Assembly: GCA_964613585.1 (NCBI GenBank)
Contig: CAZTHL010000031.1
Coordinates: 1 to 40,323 of the forward strand
Direction of reading: 5' to 3'
Length of the DNA stretch: 40,323 bases
DNA from: CAZTHL01 sp964613585
GTDB taxonomy: Bacteria > Pseudomonadota > Alphaproteobacteria > DSM-16000 > Inquilinaceae
The notes beneath the pieces were generated by a model. It saw nothing but the letters and a program-made list of their open reading frames with translations, was not told the origin of the DNA and searched no databases. Positions 24,892 through 33,195 of the stretch are shown here, in pieces (positions within the stretch are counted from its first letter, which is position 1; the number at the start of each line of letters is the position of its first letter). The position numbers and the translations under genes were made by a program.

Positions 24892-25055
24892 CCGTGGTCG
24901 CCATCGACCTCGAAGCCTGTCTGCCGGCGCGGAACCTCGCGCGCACCTATCGCGTCGTCGTCTGCCGCGACCTGTTCGGATTCTGGACCGTCGACCTCAC
25001 CTTCGGCCGCATCAAGCCCTATGCTTCCCCGGGACCGAACTGGCCCGAAATGTAG
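24888..25055 (+). pseudogene. WGR-domain protein fragment
   Basis: A 55-residue frame from GTG 24888 (overlapping the recombinase stop) reads VAIDLEACLPARNLARTYRV, VVCRDLFGFWTVDLTFGRI, then unrelated KPYASPGPNWPEM before TAG. WGR-domain proteins have the pattern 'L..xDPARNxxRxYxVxxxxDLFGxWxLxxxWGRIG'. The match stops exactly after GRI, so the 3' part has been lost. A resolvase followed by a WGR gene is a pairing I associate with plasmid or transposon cargo. The defence genes start about 50 bases later on the other strand. Confidence 0.62.
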
Positions 25056-25105
25056 TCAGGTGGGAGCTTGCGGGCCGCCGAAGATCGAGTTGATGCTGCA
25101 AACGT

Positions 25106-27214
25106 CTACCCGGTTGCGCCCAGGGTCTCCGGAAGCTCCCAGCCCGTTTCCGCGGCGCGCTCGAGCAGGGCCTTGAGAAGCTTTGCCTGAATCTCGTTGG
25201 GTGGCAGTCGGGATTCTCCGCAGACGGTACGCAGCGCTGCCTCGTCGTTCGATTCCATGAGGCGGCGATTCCGTGCATGGTCCCTCAGCGCCAGCCAAGC
25301 CGCCACCGGCACTTTCATCACATGCTCGATGATGCGCAGGTCTTCGTCGAGCCGCCCCGTCGCACGCGTCGTCAGTCTGCGCGATCGGACCGTCTCGCGA
25401 TCTGCCAGCCAAGCATCGAAGCCATCGACGAGCTGCACCTTGGTGCGCAAGGCGGTTTCTCGGCAAGCCTGCTGTTTAGCCCATTCACTGATGTTCTGGC
25501 CTTCCCGCGGCGGTTGGCGGAGCACCCGCATCATGGCCTCGCCCGTCACTTCCAGCTGCCGATCGAGAACGAGGTCACATTGCTGGTTCCACAGACGCTG
25601 ATAGTCGAGACCGCCGCCGTCCGACAGATCCTGCGCGAGCTTCACGAGGCGCGCGCAGATGTAGGCGACGACTTGGGCCCGATATCCGCCTTCATACCAG
25701 CCGGCGTCCCTGCCCTGCTTCGACACAACCTGCTCCGCCCGCCGGAAAAGGATGGTCCGGGCAACCGCTGACTTGTACCAGTCGTCGGTGATCTCGGCGC
25801 GCTTCCGGTCGTCCTTCCACAGCGTCGTGATCCTGTTCGCGAACGCGACGAATGCCTTCTCCGCGCCCTTGCAGGCGACATCCGGCTCCAGACCGAAGCA
25901 TGTTTCCACCTTGGCGAGGTCGGTCTTGGTCATGACCTGCTGTTTCGGGTTCATCCGCCCGAACTGGGCCTTCTGGGCGGCGCTGAGGCCGCTCTGGTCG
26001 TTGAGATACTGGCCGCGCGCCCGCTCGTAGTACCAGTAGGTCTGGTACTGGGCTCCGGGTGCGGCGGGCGCCAGAATGCGGCGCGACATCTCCTCCAGCC
26101 GCCGATGGAACGGGTGGTTCGCGAAGAAGTCGCTCGGCCGCACGGCGTTCTGGCTGTTCGCGTATCTCGAAATCAGGGGGATGAGGCTTTCGCCCAGTTG
26201 CGGAGCGACGACCGAGAGTTTCATCGGCACGAAGACGTTGCCTTCTGGCAGCTTCCCTGCTCGGTTGGCGCTGGCCAGCGAGGCCATCGTCTGGGCGCCG
26301 TTTACTATTTGAAGATCGATCGCGGCGGTGATCAGCACGCCGCCCGTGCCGTCGCCGGTAGCGGTAACGTCAGACGCAGTTGCCGCGATCCCGTTGTTGT
26401 AGGCGAAGAAGCGCGACGGCTCCTTGTCCAGCGTGCCTTGTATGCCCTTGTTGACGTTGCCCCGACGTCCTAGGAACGTCCTGACATTCCCTTCCAGCAG
26501 CCGGCTCCCGTACCGCGCATAGATCGCGGCGAGTGCCTCGCCCGGGATGACGGCCAGATAGGCGTCGTAATCGGCCTGTCCGTTCGCCGCCGCCAGCGCC
26601 CGCAGACCGCCACCCGGAAGGAAGGAGAGATCGACGATCAGGTCGTCGCGGATGCTTGCCGCATCGTGGATGCGCTTCAGTCGTGTGACGTCCCACACCT
26701 GGAAGGTTATGAGCGTTCCGTCGGTCGTCGTATCGTCCGGGATTTCCCTGACGCGCTCGCTCAGCGCCCGGTCGGACAGGATATTGAGGCGTAGGGCGGA
26801 ATAGTGGCTGCGCATGATCGCACCGGCAAGAGACCAGAGCGGACGGCTTTCCTCGATGTTGGCGCTGAGCCAACCGGACCGTGCCGCGTCGTACAGGCTC
26901 AGCAGCCGCCCGAAGCCCTGATCGTGCGCCTCGCCCAGCGTCAGCACGGCGGGCGCACCGGAACCATCCGGAAGCGCGATGAACAGGTTCAGGCTTTCGT
27001 CGGCCTCATCCAGCGCGTAGGCATCCAGTGCAAGGCGACGGTTCCTGGGGCCCGTCAGTTGCTCGACACATGGCTCCGCATCCGCCACCTCGCCGGCCTC
27101 GCGCAGCCGTTCCAGCATCTCCGTCACGAAGGCCTCACGCCAACCCGTATTGAGGGCTTCGGCGCGTGACGCTGCCGACGCGACCAAGTCCGCCCTGAAG
27201 TCGTCCAGGTTCAT
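25106..27214 (-). CDS. AIPR (abortive infection phage resistance) family protein
   Basis: 702 residues from the ATG at 27214; this ATG overlaps the stop of the upstream nuclease gene (ATGA), so translation is coupled. The central AIPR domain shows YARYGSRLLEGNVRTFLGRR, VNKGIQGTL, FFAYNNGIAATASDV (about 268-282), DLQIVNGAQTMASLA (about 300) and LIPLISRYANSQNAVRPSDF. The remaining ~250 C-terminal residues are helical. AIPR proteins are known from abortive-infection and restriction-type operons. They accompany a Z1-type ATPase and a DUF4420-like nuclease in MORC/MutL-ATPase-containing modification systems, which is the order seen here. Biochemical role unknown. The gene looks intact although its upstream operon is truncated. 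Confidence 0.87.
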   Translation of the reverse strand: MNLDDFRADLVASAASRAEALNTGWREAFVTEMLERLREAGEVADAEPCVEQLTGPRNRRLALDAYALDEADESLNLFIALPDGSGAPAVLTLGEAHDQGFGRLLSLYDAARSGWLSANIEESRPLWSLAGAIMRSHYSALRLNILSDRALSERVREIPDDTTTDGTLITFQVWDVTRLKRIHDAASIRDDLIVDLSFLPGGGLRALAAANGQADYDAYLAVIPGEALAAIYARYGSRLLEGNVRTFLGRRGNVNKGIQGTLDKEPSRFFAYNNGIAATASDVTATGDGTGGVLITAAIDLQIVNGAQTMASLASANRAGKLPEGNVFVPMKLSVVAPQLGESLIPLISRYANSQNAVRPSDFFANHPFHRRLEEMSRRILAPAAPGAQYQTYWYYERARGQYLNDQSGLSAAQKAQFGRMNPKQQVMTKTDLAKVETCFGLEPDVACKGAEKAFVAFANRITTLWKDDRKRAEITDDWYKSAVARTILFRRAEQVVSKQGRDAGWYEGGYRAQVVAYICARLVKLAQDLSDGGGLDYQRLWNQQCDLVLDRQLEVTGEAMMRVLRQPPREGQNISEWAKQQACRETALRTKVQLVDGFDAWLADRETVRSRRLTTRATGRLDEDLRIIEHVMKVPVAAWLALRDHARNRRLMESNDEAALRTVCGESRLPPNEIQAKLLKALLERAAETGWELPETLGATG

Positions 27215-28158
27215 TGCCCGGGGATCCACTTCTGCGTCGGCTTTGGAAGCCGTATAACGTAGGACGCGTCGAGCACGCCCGCCGGGACAATGCTCGGCAC
27301 CAAGCGTGGGAACCGGGAATCCACAGCATGGCCGTCGATGCCGATGACGCGGACCGCCGGCTCTCCGGGATCGCGCTTGGCATCCCAGCCGGCGAATCCC
27401 AGCAGCCGGTTGAAGTCGTCGAGGGCCCCAGCCGAACCGGCCAGTATGCTCCTCACGTGGTCCACTAGCCCCGCCAAAGTGACGCAGTCCGGCGCGCCAG
27501 CGCCAGTCGTCTCCAGCCGCACGATTGCCAGCGTCAGCGGATCGCCGCCCGGGTCGAGCTGCTCAAGGCCGTTGATCCGGACTCTGTCCGCATGGGTATC
27601 CACCGCCTTGACTTCCAGCCGGAGCCCCGAAGGCAGCATGAAGTCCTGAGGAGTGCCGAGCGGACCCGACCATGACTCGATCGCGTCGGCTGGAGACCAC
27701 GCGGGCAGGATGACCGAGAGGAGCACTGACAGCTCCCCGATCAGGCCCCTGGCGGCGGACGCCGACAGGTCCGGCGGCCCCTTGTCCAGGAGGCGCCTCC
27801 ATCTCCCGATGCGGTCGAGGAAGGCGGCGCCGGCCTGCGCATCGGTCACCCCATTCCGGGTGGATTGGATGATGTCACGGCAAAGCTCCGCGAACACACC
27901 GACGAGCGACGGCACCTCCAGCGTCATCCTGAGCGTCCAGCGCCCGTCGGATCGGTGTCCGACATGCAGTCCGATCGACCGGGCCGTGAGCCGTCGGGGC
28001 GGCTCCACGGAGGTAAACAGGACGAGGCTTGGCCTGTCCGGCGGCTCGAAATCGGCATAGAGATCGAGGGGGTGGCTGGCGTCAATCCGCTGCTGCCGCG
28101 CCGGGGCGCCGGCATTTCTCAGGGCGTGCCAGAGCGCCTCAATCGTCAAGGTCTTCAT
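27211..28158 (-). CDS. PD-(D/E)XK nuclease-like protein (DUF4420 type)
   Basis: 315 residues from the ATG at 28158. It overlaps the end of the truncated Z1-type gene by 20 bases and the AIPR start by 4 bases. The candidate active site is GELSVLL (Glu142), PQDFMLPSG (Asp172) and RLEVKAV (Glu182, Lys184), the D...ExK arrangement of PD-(D/E)XK nucleases. Other family-like stretches are PSLVGVFAELCRDII, RIGRWRRLLDKGPPDLSASA, RGLIGELSVL, and a C-terminal DASYVIRLPKP. In the known operon type this protein is the presumed DNA-cutting subunit. Here it survives with AIPR but without its modification and ATPase partners. Family from pattern recall; the motif residues are seen directly. Confidence 0.82.
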   Translation of the reverse strand: MKTLTIEALWHALRNAGAPARQQRIDASHPLDLYADFEPPDRPSLVLFTSVEPPRRLTARSIGLHVGHRSDGRWTLRMTLEVPSLVGVFAELCRDIIQSTRNGVTDAQAGAAFLDRIGRWRRLLDKGPPDLSASAARGLIGELSVLLSVILPAWSPADAIESWSGPLGTPQDFMLPSGLRLEVKAVDTHADRVRINGLEQLDPGGDPLTLAIVRLETTGAGAPDCVTLAGLVDHVRSILAGSAGALDDFNRLLGFAGWDAKRDPGEPAVRVIGIDGHAVDSRFPRLVPSIVPAGVLDASYVIRLPKPTQKWIPGQ

Positions 28159-28870
28159 CCACCGGGATATCGTCGCCGTACCCGAGTTCTGCCTGCGCCA
28201 CGCGGTTAAGCCGGTAGCGAACGTAGCGCTGCCGGGCATTCGGATCCCGTTCGCCCGGGAAGTGTAGGCCGAGGGCCGGCAGGATCCGGCCGCCGTCGTA
28301 GGGCGGCCCGCCCTTGTCCTGCCCGCGTACCAGATACCCGCGTACCAGATAGATGACGAGCACGGGCGACTTCATGACGGCGCGGCAGGCATCCTCGGGG
28401 AGATCGCTCGCCTCGACTCCGTCCTGCCGCGCCGTCTGGCGTGCCTGTTCGAGTTCGGTCTCGGTCAGCGCGAACCGGATGTCCTGTCTGCTGCCGACCC
28501 GGGCACTGCGGCCGGAGAAGAGGATCGACGGCGGGATGTGGCTGGTTTCGGGGCGCACTAGGATCCGGCGGCACTTCGGCTTGACCGCCAGCCCGGCGGG
28601 TCCCTGCCCGAACAGCTCGACCTCCTCGCTGTCGCCATTCCGCGGCAGGACGACGTTCCAGGCTGCCCAGGGATGCTCATCATTCGCCGAAACTGAGCGC
28701 AGGTGTTCGGCGATGCTGTCGTGCTGGAAGTCGTGGTTCAGCGGGTGGACGTGGAAGGCCTCGGCCAGATCCGCAATTGCACCGGAAGGGACGTCGCGCC
28801 AGAGATAGGCCGATCCGCTCCGGACTTCCGCCGGTTGCCCGACGAGATCCGAAATTCGTTGCAGAAAGAC
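28139..28870 (-). pseudogene. Z1-type endonuclease/ATPase, C-terminal remnant
   Basis: Readable protein from about 28870 down to TGA 28139: VFLQRISDLVGQPAEVRSGS, YLWRDVPSGAIADLAEAFHV, EHPWAAWNVVLPRNGD, KCRRILVRPE, then LVIYLVRGYLVRGQDKGG and ALGLHFPGERD. The order (a substrate-like region, 'W.VVL', then 'LL.YL' and 'GL.FPG') fits the C-terminal third of Z1-domain proteins, large P-loop proteins found upstream of DUF4420-like and AIPR genes. Beyond 28870 the sequence turns into GC-rich non-homologous DNA, with no Walker motifs or Z1 core. The 5' two-thirds of the gene was therefore lost in a deletion. The frame's own first ATG (29017) is in the MCP downstream flank and is not real. Confidence 0.68.
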
Positions 28871-28986
28871 CGGGGGGTGATCCTCGTGCCCGCCCGGAGG
28901 GGGCCGCGCGGCGCCACCCGGGCCGGATGGGACGTCCCCCCGGCACGCCGCCTCGTGCGACCCGGCCAAGGCCCCGACGCCGGCCC

Positions 28987-29002
28987 GCCCCCGCGTGGGG
29001 GC
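28987..29002 (-). terminator. hairpin at end of the LOV-chemoreceptor operon
   Basis: GCCCCC-(4)-GGGGGC, about 23 bases past the chemoreceptor stop, with further flanking CCGG pairs. No T tract. It also marks the border of the island: homology to the Z1 gene stops about 115 bases further on. Confidence 0.45.
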
Positions 29003-29025
29003 CGGAGGAGGGGACATTCGCCGGG

Positions 29026-31257
29026 TCAGGCGGCGGTTACGTTGGTCTCGATATAGCCGGCCATGCGGCTCAGGCTGCCGCGGTCCATGGGCAGCTGAAG
29101 GAAAAGGACGCCGTCCTCGCAGGCGGCGCAGCGGGCGGCGATCGGCGGCAGGCCCGGCAGGGTCAGGCGCACCGGCCGGCCGACCTCGATCGCCGGGCCG
29201 GCATAGTCCAGCTCCACCGAGGCCGGCGACAGGCGGCGGGTGGCCGCCTCATGGCGGGTGCCGCCGCGAGCGCCGTCCGCGGCGGTCTCGCCGCCCGAGC
29301 TGCCGCTGGCGCTCACCTCGAGGTCGGCGGCGACCCGATGGTCGACCCGGGTGATGGTGTCGCGGGTGCCCTGGTCGGCGACGCCGTCGAGGAAGCTGCG
29401 CACCTCGTCGGCCAGCAGGCGCGCGCCCTCGGCCAGGTGGCCGGCCCGGCCGCTCGAGTCCGCCGCCTCGGCCTCGGCCGCCCCGGCCGCCCGCTCGATC
29501 GCCTCCATCTCGCCGCGCACCCGGTCGGTCTCGTCCTGCACGGCGGCGATAGACCGCGCGATCTCGGCCGTGGCGCCGCGCTGCTGGGTCGTGGCCGCGG
29601 CCACCGCCTGTGCCATCTCGGCCAGGCGCCGCAGCGATCCCTCGATGCACTCGACCGTGTCGACCACCGCGCCGGTCGAGCCGCGCACCCCCTCCACCGC
29701 CTCGTCGATGCGCGTGGTCGCCTTGGCCGTCTGCCCAGCCAGCGCCTTGACCTCCTGGGCGACGATGGCGAACCCCTTGCCGGCATCGCCGGCGCGCGCC
29801 GCCTCGATGGTGGCGTTGAGCGCCAGCAGGTTGGTCTGCTCGGCGACCTCGCGGATCAGCCGGGTCACCTCGCCGATGCTGTCGGCCGACTGGCGCAGCC
29901 GGTCGACGTCGCCGGCGGCGCCCAGCACCCGGTCGAGCGTCTCGCCGGCCTGGCCGCTCGCCTCGCCGACCCGGCCGGCGATCTCCCGGACCGAGTTCTC
30001 AAGCTCGTGGGTCGCCGCCGTCACGGTCTGCATGTTCTCCGCCACCGTGCGCACCGCGCCCGACACGCTGCCGGCGCTCGCGGCGTTCTCCGCGGCGGCG
30101 GCCTGCATGCCCCCGGCCCGATCCGACAGGTCCTGGGAGGTCTGCTCCACGTCGCGCAGCACGGCGTCGGTCGAGCGGCCGAACATGCCGATCATCTGGT
30201 CGATCTCATCCTGCCGATGGCGGCGCCTGTCCTCGGACTCGCGCTGCTGCCGGCGCAGCGCGTCGCGCTCCCGGGCGTTGTCGAGGAACACCGACAGCGC
30301 CGCCGCCATGGCGCCGACCTCGTCGCGGCGGGCGAGCGCCGGCACCTCGACCGACAGATCGCCCTGCGACAGCCGGCCCATGATGCCGGTGAGACGATCC
30401 AGGGGCCGCGACACCGTGCGGCACAGCAGCACCAGCAGCGCCATCAGCACCAGGGCCGCCACGGCCACGGCGGCCACGGTGCCGGCCTGCACCTCGCCCT
30501 TGAGCCGGACCATGTCCTGGCGCGCCGCGGCCTCGGCGTCGTGGGCGCGCGCCACCACGCCATCGAGGGCGGCGAGCAGCTCGGGAATGCTGTCGTCGTA
30601 GAACCGGGCGGCCATGGCCGCCTCGGCCCTGATGTGCGCCTCAAGCTCGTCGAACGCCGTGGTCAGGCCGGCCAGCCCGGCCTCGGCCCGGTCGCCGCCG
30701 AGGGCGGCACGGACGGCGTCGGCGGCCGCGGCCGAACGCGGATCGGCCTTGAAGCGCCACAGCGCCGCCTCGGCGCGGTACAGGCGGGCCGGATCCGCTC
30801 CGGCTGCGTCCAGCCCGTCCAGAGGCTCGATCAGCCGGTCCCGGAACAGGGCGTTGCGCTCGAGCCGGGCGGTGCCGAGCTGCTCGAACCCGGCGAGAAG
30901 CCGGCCGAGCGCCGCCTCGACCTGGCCGGCCTCGGCGCCGGCCAGATCGTCCCGGGTCCGGGCCCAGGCCTCCACGTCGTGGTGGAGCCGGCGTCCCTGC
31001 TCCATCGTGGCCTCGAAGCGCTGCTCGCTGTTGCGGGCCAAATATTCCTTGGTGCTGCCGACGAACGCCTGCACGCGGGATCCGAGGTCGCGGGCGGCCT
31101 CGACGCTGCGCCCGGCCTGCCGGTAGATCTCGAAATCCTTCTGGATCATACCGACGCCGAGCCAGGTCTTGGCGCCCATGGCCGCCAGCACCAGGGTGAC
31201 GAGCGCGAAGGCGAGCCCGAGCTTGCCCGCGAGCGGCAGGGAAAGGAGCCGGCGCAT
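29026..31257 (-). CDS. methyl-accepting chemotaxis protein, PilZ-like tail
   Basis: 743 residues; the ATG at 31257 shares a base with the stop of the response-regulator gene (TGATG). TM1 is at about 8-28 (PLAGKLGLAFALVTLVLAAM). A ~225-residue helical sensor domain with acidic and Arg-rich helices follows, then TM2 at about 255-280 (VAAVAVAALVLMALLVLLC) and a HAMP domain (RPLDRLTGIMGRLSQGDLSV). The long coiled-coil signalling domain has its conserved tip EVAEQTNLLALNATIEAARA, GDAGKGFAIVAQEVKALA at about 470-505. A C-terminal extension (about 680-743) contains VRLTLPGLPPIAARCAACED, which resembles a degenerate PilZ domain without the usual RxxxR. It probably relays signals to CheA/CheW encoded elsewhere. 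Coupling to a LOV kinase operon suggests a light-related role. Confidence 0.9.
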   Translation of the reverse strand: MRRLLSLPLAGKLGLAFALVTLVLAAMGAKTWLGVGMIQKDFEIYRQAGRSVEAARDLGSRVQAFVGSTKEYLARNSEQRFEATMEQGRRLHHDVEAWARTRDDLAGAEAGQVEAALGRLLAGFEQLGTARLERNALFRDRLIEPLDGLDAAGADPARLYRAEAALWRFKADPRSAAAADAVRAALGGDRAEAGLAGLTTAFDELEAHIRAEAAMAARFYDDSIPELLAALDGVVARAHDAEAAARQDMVRLKGEVQAGTVAAVAVAALVLMALLVLLCRTVSRPLDRLTGIMGRLSQGDLSVEVPALARRDEVGAMAAALSVFLDNARERDALRRQQRESEDRRRHRQDEIDQMIGMFGRSTDAVLRDVEQTSQDLSDRAGGMQAAAAENAASAGSVSGAVRTVAENMQTVTAATHELENSVREIAGRVGEASGQAGETLDRVLGAAGDVDRLRQSADSIGEVTRLIREVAEQTNLLALNATIEAARAGDAGKGFAIVAQEVKALAGQTAKATTRIDEAVEGVRGSTGAVVDTVECIEGSLRRLAEMAQAVAAATTQQRGATAEIARSIAAVQDETDRVRGEMEAIERAAGAAEAEAADSSGRAGHLAEGARLLADEVRSFLDGVADQGTRDTITRVDHRVAADLEVSASGSSGGETAADGARGGTRHEAATRRLSPASVELDYAGPAIEVGRPVRLTLPGLPPIAARCAACEDGVLFLQLPMDRGSLSRMAGYIETNVTAA

Positions 31258-31631
31258 CAGGACGGTCCGGCGAGGAGCGGGCGCACCGCGTCGAGCAGTT
31301 CGGCGCGATCGAACGGCTTGGGCAGGGCGGCGTCCGCGGCGCGCTTGGCAAGCGACAGGGCCTCCTCGGTCGGCACCAGCGAGCCGCCGCCCGACATGGC
31401 CAGGATCCGGGTCCGGGGCGAGCGCTTGCGCACCGCGTCGATCACCGCCAGGCCGTCGGCTTCGGGCATCAGGATGTCGGTGCTGACGAGGTCGAAGCCG
31501 TCCCGGTCGAGCAGCGGCTCCGCCTCGCTGAGCGCGCCGACCGCGGTGACCGACCAACCCTCCCGACGCAGCACCACCTCGACGGATCGGCGGACACTGG
31601 CGATGTCGTCGATGACGAGAACCTTGGTCAC
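31257..31631 (-). CDS. single-domain response regulator (CheY-like)
   Basis: 124 residues from a GTG at 31631 with GGAGG seven bases upstream; it overlaps the kinase stop by four bases (GTGA). Receiver-domain residues are complete: Asp8/Asp9, phospho-acceptor Asp52 (STDILMPEADG), Ser80 (AMSGGG) in the Thr/Ser position, and Lys105 (LPKPF). There is no output domain, so it acts by protein contact. Being between a LOV histidine kinase and a chemoreceptor, it is probably phosphorylated by that kinase and may act on the chemotaxis machinery. Confidence 0.93.
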   Translation of the reverse strand: MTKVLVIDDIASVRRSVEVVLRREGWSVTAVGALSEAEPLLDRDGFDLVSTDILMPEADGLAVIDAVRKRSPRTRILAMSGGGSLVPTEEALSLAKRAADAALPKPFDRAELLDAVRPLLAGPS

Positions 31632-32719
31632 GATGCTTCCTCCGAGCGCTGGTTGGTCGAGGACCAGAGACTTATGCGGAACGTGGTGCCGGCAGGGCCG
31701 GTCGCCGCGACATCCACGGTGCCGCCAAGCGCCACGACGATGGAGTGGACGATCGACAGGCCCATGCCGGTGCCCTGGCCGACCGGCTTGGTGGTGAAGA
31801 ACGGGTCGAAAATGTGCGGCAGCACGTCCTCGGGGATGCCGGGGCCCTGGTCGGACACGTCGATTACGGCGCGGCCGGGCTCGATGCTGAGCGCGACCAC
31901 GATTTCGCCCCCGTTGCCCATGGCGTGGGCGGCGTTGACGCAGAGGTTGATAAGCACCTTCTGCAGGTCGCTCGGGCGCATCAGCACCTTGAACGCGGTG
32001 CCGGGCGCCGGCGGCCGATAGACCAGGCGGACCGAGGACGGCAGCAGCGAGTCGGTGAAGTCGACCACCCGCTCGAGCAGCGGCACCAGGTTCCGGCCTT
32101 CCAGCGCCTCGCTGCTCGGCCGGGCGAACGCCAGCACGTCCTTGACGATGTCCCGGGCCGTGCGCGCGCACTGCTCGATGGTGCCGAGGAACTCGCGCGC
32201 CTCCGCCCGATCCTCGGGCAGGTCGGCGGCGATCAGGTCGGCGTACAACAGGGTCGGCTGCATCAGGTTGTTGATCTCGTGGGCGACGCCGCCGGCGAGC
32301 CGGCCGAGCGCCTCGAGCCTTTGGCGCACCAGCTCGTTGCGCCGGGTCAGATGCTCTTCGGTGACGTCGCGCTGGATGCCGAGGAACGCCGTGACCTCGC
32401 CATCCTCCTCGCGCACCGGGGCGATCGACAGGTGGTTCCAGAACGGGCCGCCGTCCTTGCGGTAGTTCAGCACCTCGATGTCGATCGGCCGCTCGTCGCG
32501 CAGCGCCGCGCGGAGTCGGTCGATGGCCGCCGGGTCGGTGGCGGGGCCCTGGAGGAAGCGGCAGTTGCGGCCGATCACCTCGTCGAGCCCGTAGCCGGTG
32601 GTGCGGCCGAACGCGGCGTTGACGTACATCAGCGGCAGGTCGGGATCGGTGGCGTCGGAGATGGTGATGTTCACCGGCAACGCGGCCAGCGCCTCGCGCA
32701 GTAGCCGCTCGGTCGGCAT
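31628..32719 (-). CDS. LOV-domain histidine kinase (blue-light sensor)
   Basis: 363 residues from the ATG at 32719, with GGAG nine bases upstream. The N-terminal PAS fold is a true LOV domain: YVNAAFGRTTGYGLDEVIGR then NCRFLQGP, with the flavin-adduct Cys53 in the canonical GRNCRFLQ. The FMN-contacting Asn85 (NYRKDG), Asn95 (PFWNHLSI) and Gln116 (FLGIQRD) are also present. The kinase part has the H box GGVAHEINNLMQP (His147), N box Asn262 (LINLCVNAAHAM), G1 DQGPGIP and G2 GTGMGLSIVHSIV. No TM segment, so it is cytoplasmic. LOV kinases change autophosphorylation on blue light. The following two genes overlap in sequence (GTGA, TGATG), forming a light-to-chemotaxis operon. Confidence 0.95.
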   Translation of the reverse strand: MPTERLLREALAALPVNITISDATDPDLPLMYVNAAFGRTTGYGLDEVIGRNCRFLQGPATDPAAIDRLRAALRDERPIDIEVLNYRKDGGPFWNHLSIAPVREEDGEVTAFLGIQRDVTEEHLTRRNELVRQRLEALGRLAGGVAHEINNLMQPTLLYADLIAADLPEDRAEAREFLGTIEQCARTARDIVKDVLAFARPSSEALEGRNLVPLLERVVDFTDSLLPSSVRLVYRPPAPGTAFKVLMRPSDLQKVLINLCVNAAHAMGNGGEIVVALSIEPGRAVIDVSDQGPGIPEDVLPHIFDPFFTTKPVGQGTGMGLSIVHSIVVALGGTVDVAATGPAGTTFRISLWSSTNQRSEEAS

Positions 32720-33195
32720 GCGCGGGTGCTCCGCCGCGGCGCGCAGCACGCCGCCGCGATCGGCCAGGGGCGCGGCGCCGCACGGCCGCCATAAGGAGGT
32801 GGAGCTCACGGGCGGCGCCGTCCCGCCCGGCACAGACGCAGGACCGGGTCGATGCCGGAGCAGGGTGGCGCGATCACGATCAAGGTCCGCCGGCTGGTTT
32901 TCACCGGACGGATCCTGACGGCGCCACGATAATTTTGCCCTAATTCCTGATAAGCCTAAGCGATCGCCGGGGAGGGCAGCAAGCTTACCACTCGTGGTGA
33001 ATGGCCACGCCCTTCTCCGGGCTGGCGCGGAGGGGCGGAACCATCCGGCGTCCTCGCGGGCCCGGGTACGCGTTGGTCGCGCCGGCGGGTCAAGGGTAAC
33101 GGCTCCCGGCTCGCGACGGCGCACCCGGGCGCCGGCAGGGTGGGCGGGCGCGCGCCCGCCCGAGCCGACGGGTCCTCATCGTCGGCTCGGCGCCA
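32720..33195. promoter_or_regulatory. leader/promoter region of the LOV operon
   Basis: 476 bases with no gene that I can support. The part near 32,925-32,960 is unusually AT-rich for this neighbourhood (ATAATTTTGCCCTAATTCCT) and is the likely minus-strand promoter area, leaving a ~200-base leader. ACCAC-TC-GTGGT at 32987-32998 is a small dyad that could be an operator. The far end (33142-33190) holds the ligase-gene hairpins. Confidence 0.4.
33142..33190 (-). terminator. tandem hairpins after the O-glycosylation ligase gene
   Basis: Just past the ligase stop (33196), CCGAGCCGACG-(9)-CGTCGGCTCGG at 33160-33190 is a perfect 11-bp stem. It abuts a perfect 20-bp palindrome, GGGCGGGCGC/GCGCCCGCCC, at 33142-33161. 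No T tract follows, but position and strength make termination likely. Confidence 0.6.

Noticed and set aside
28871..29017. N-terminal extension of the Z1-type remnant to the ATG at 29017
   Set aside because: The residues are Pro/Gly/Arg low-complexity and read through the chemoreceptor terminator hairpin. Family-like sequence begins only near 28870.
28777..31797. A 1006-residue plus-strand open frame
   Set aside because: Antisense shadow of the chemoreceptor gene, with repetitive Arg/Ala/His-rich translation and no recognisable domain.
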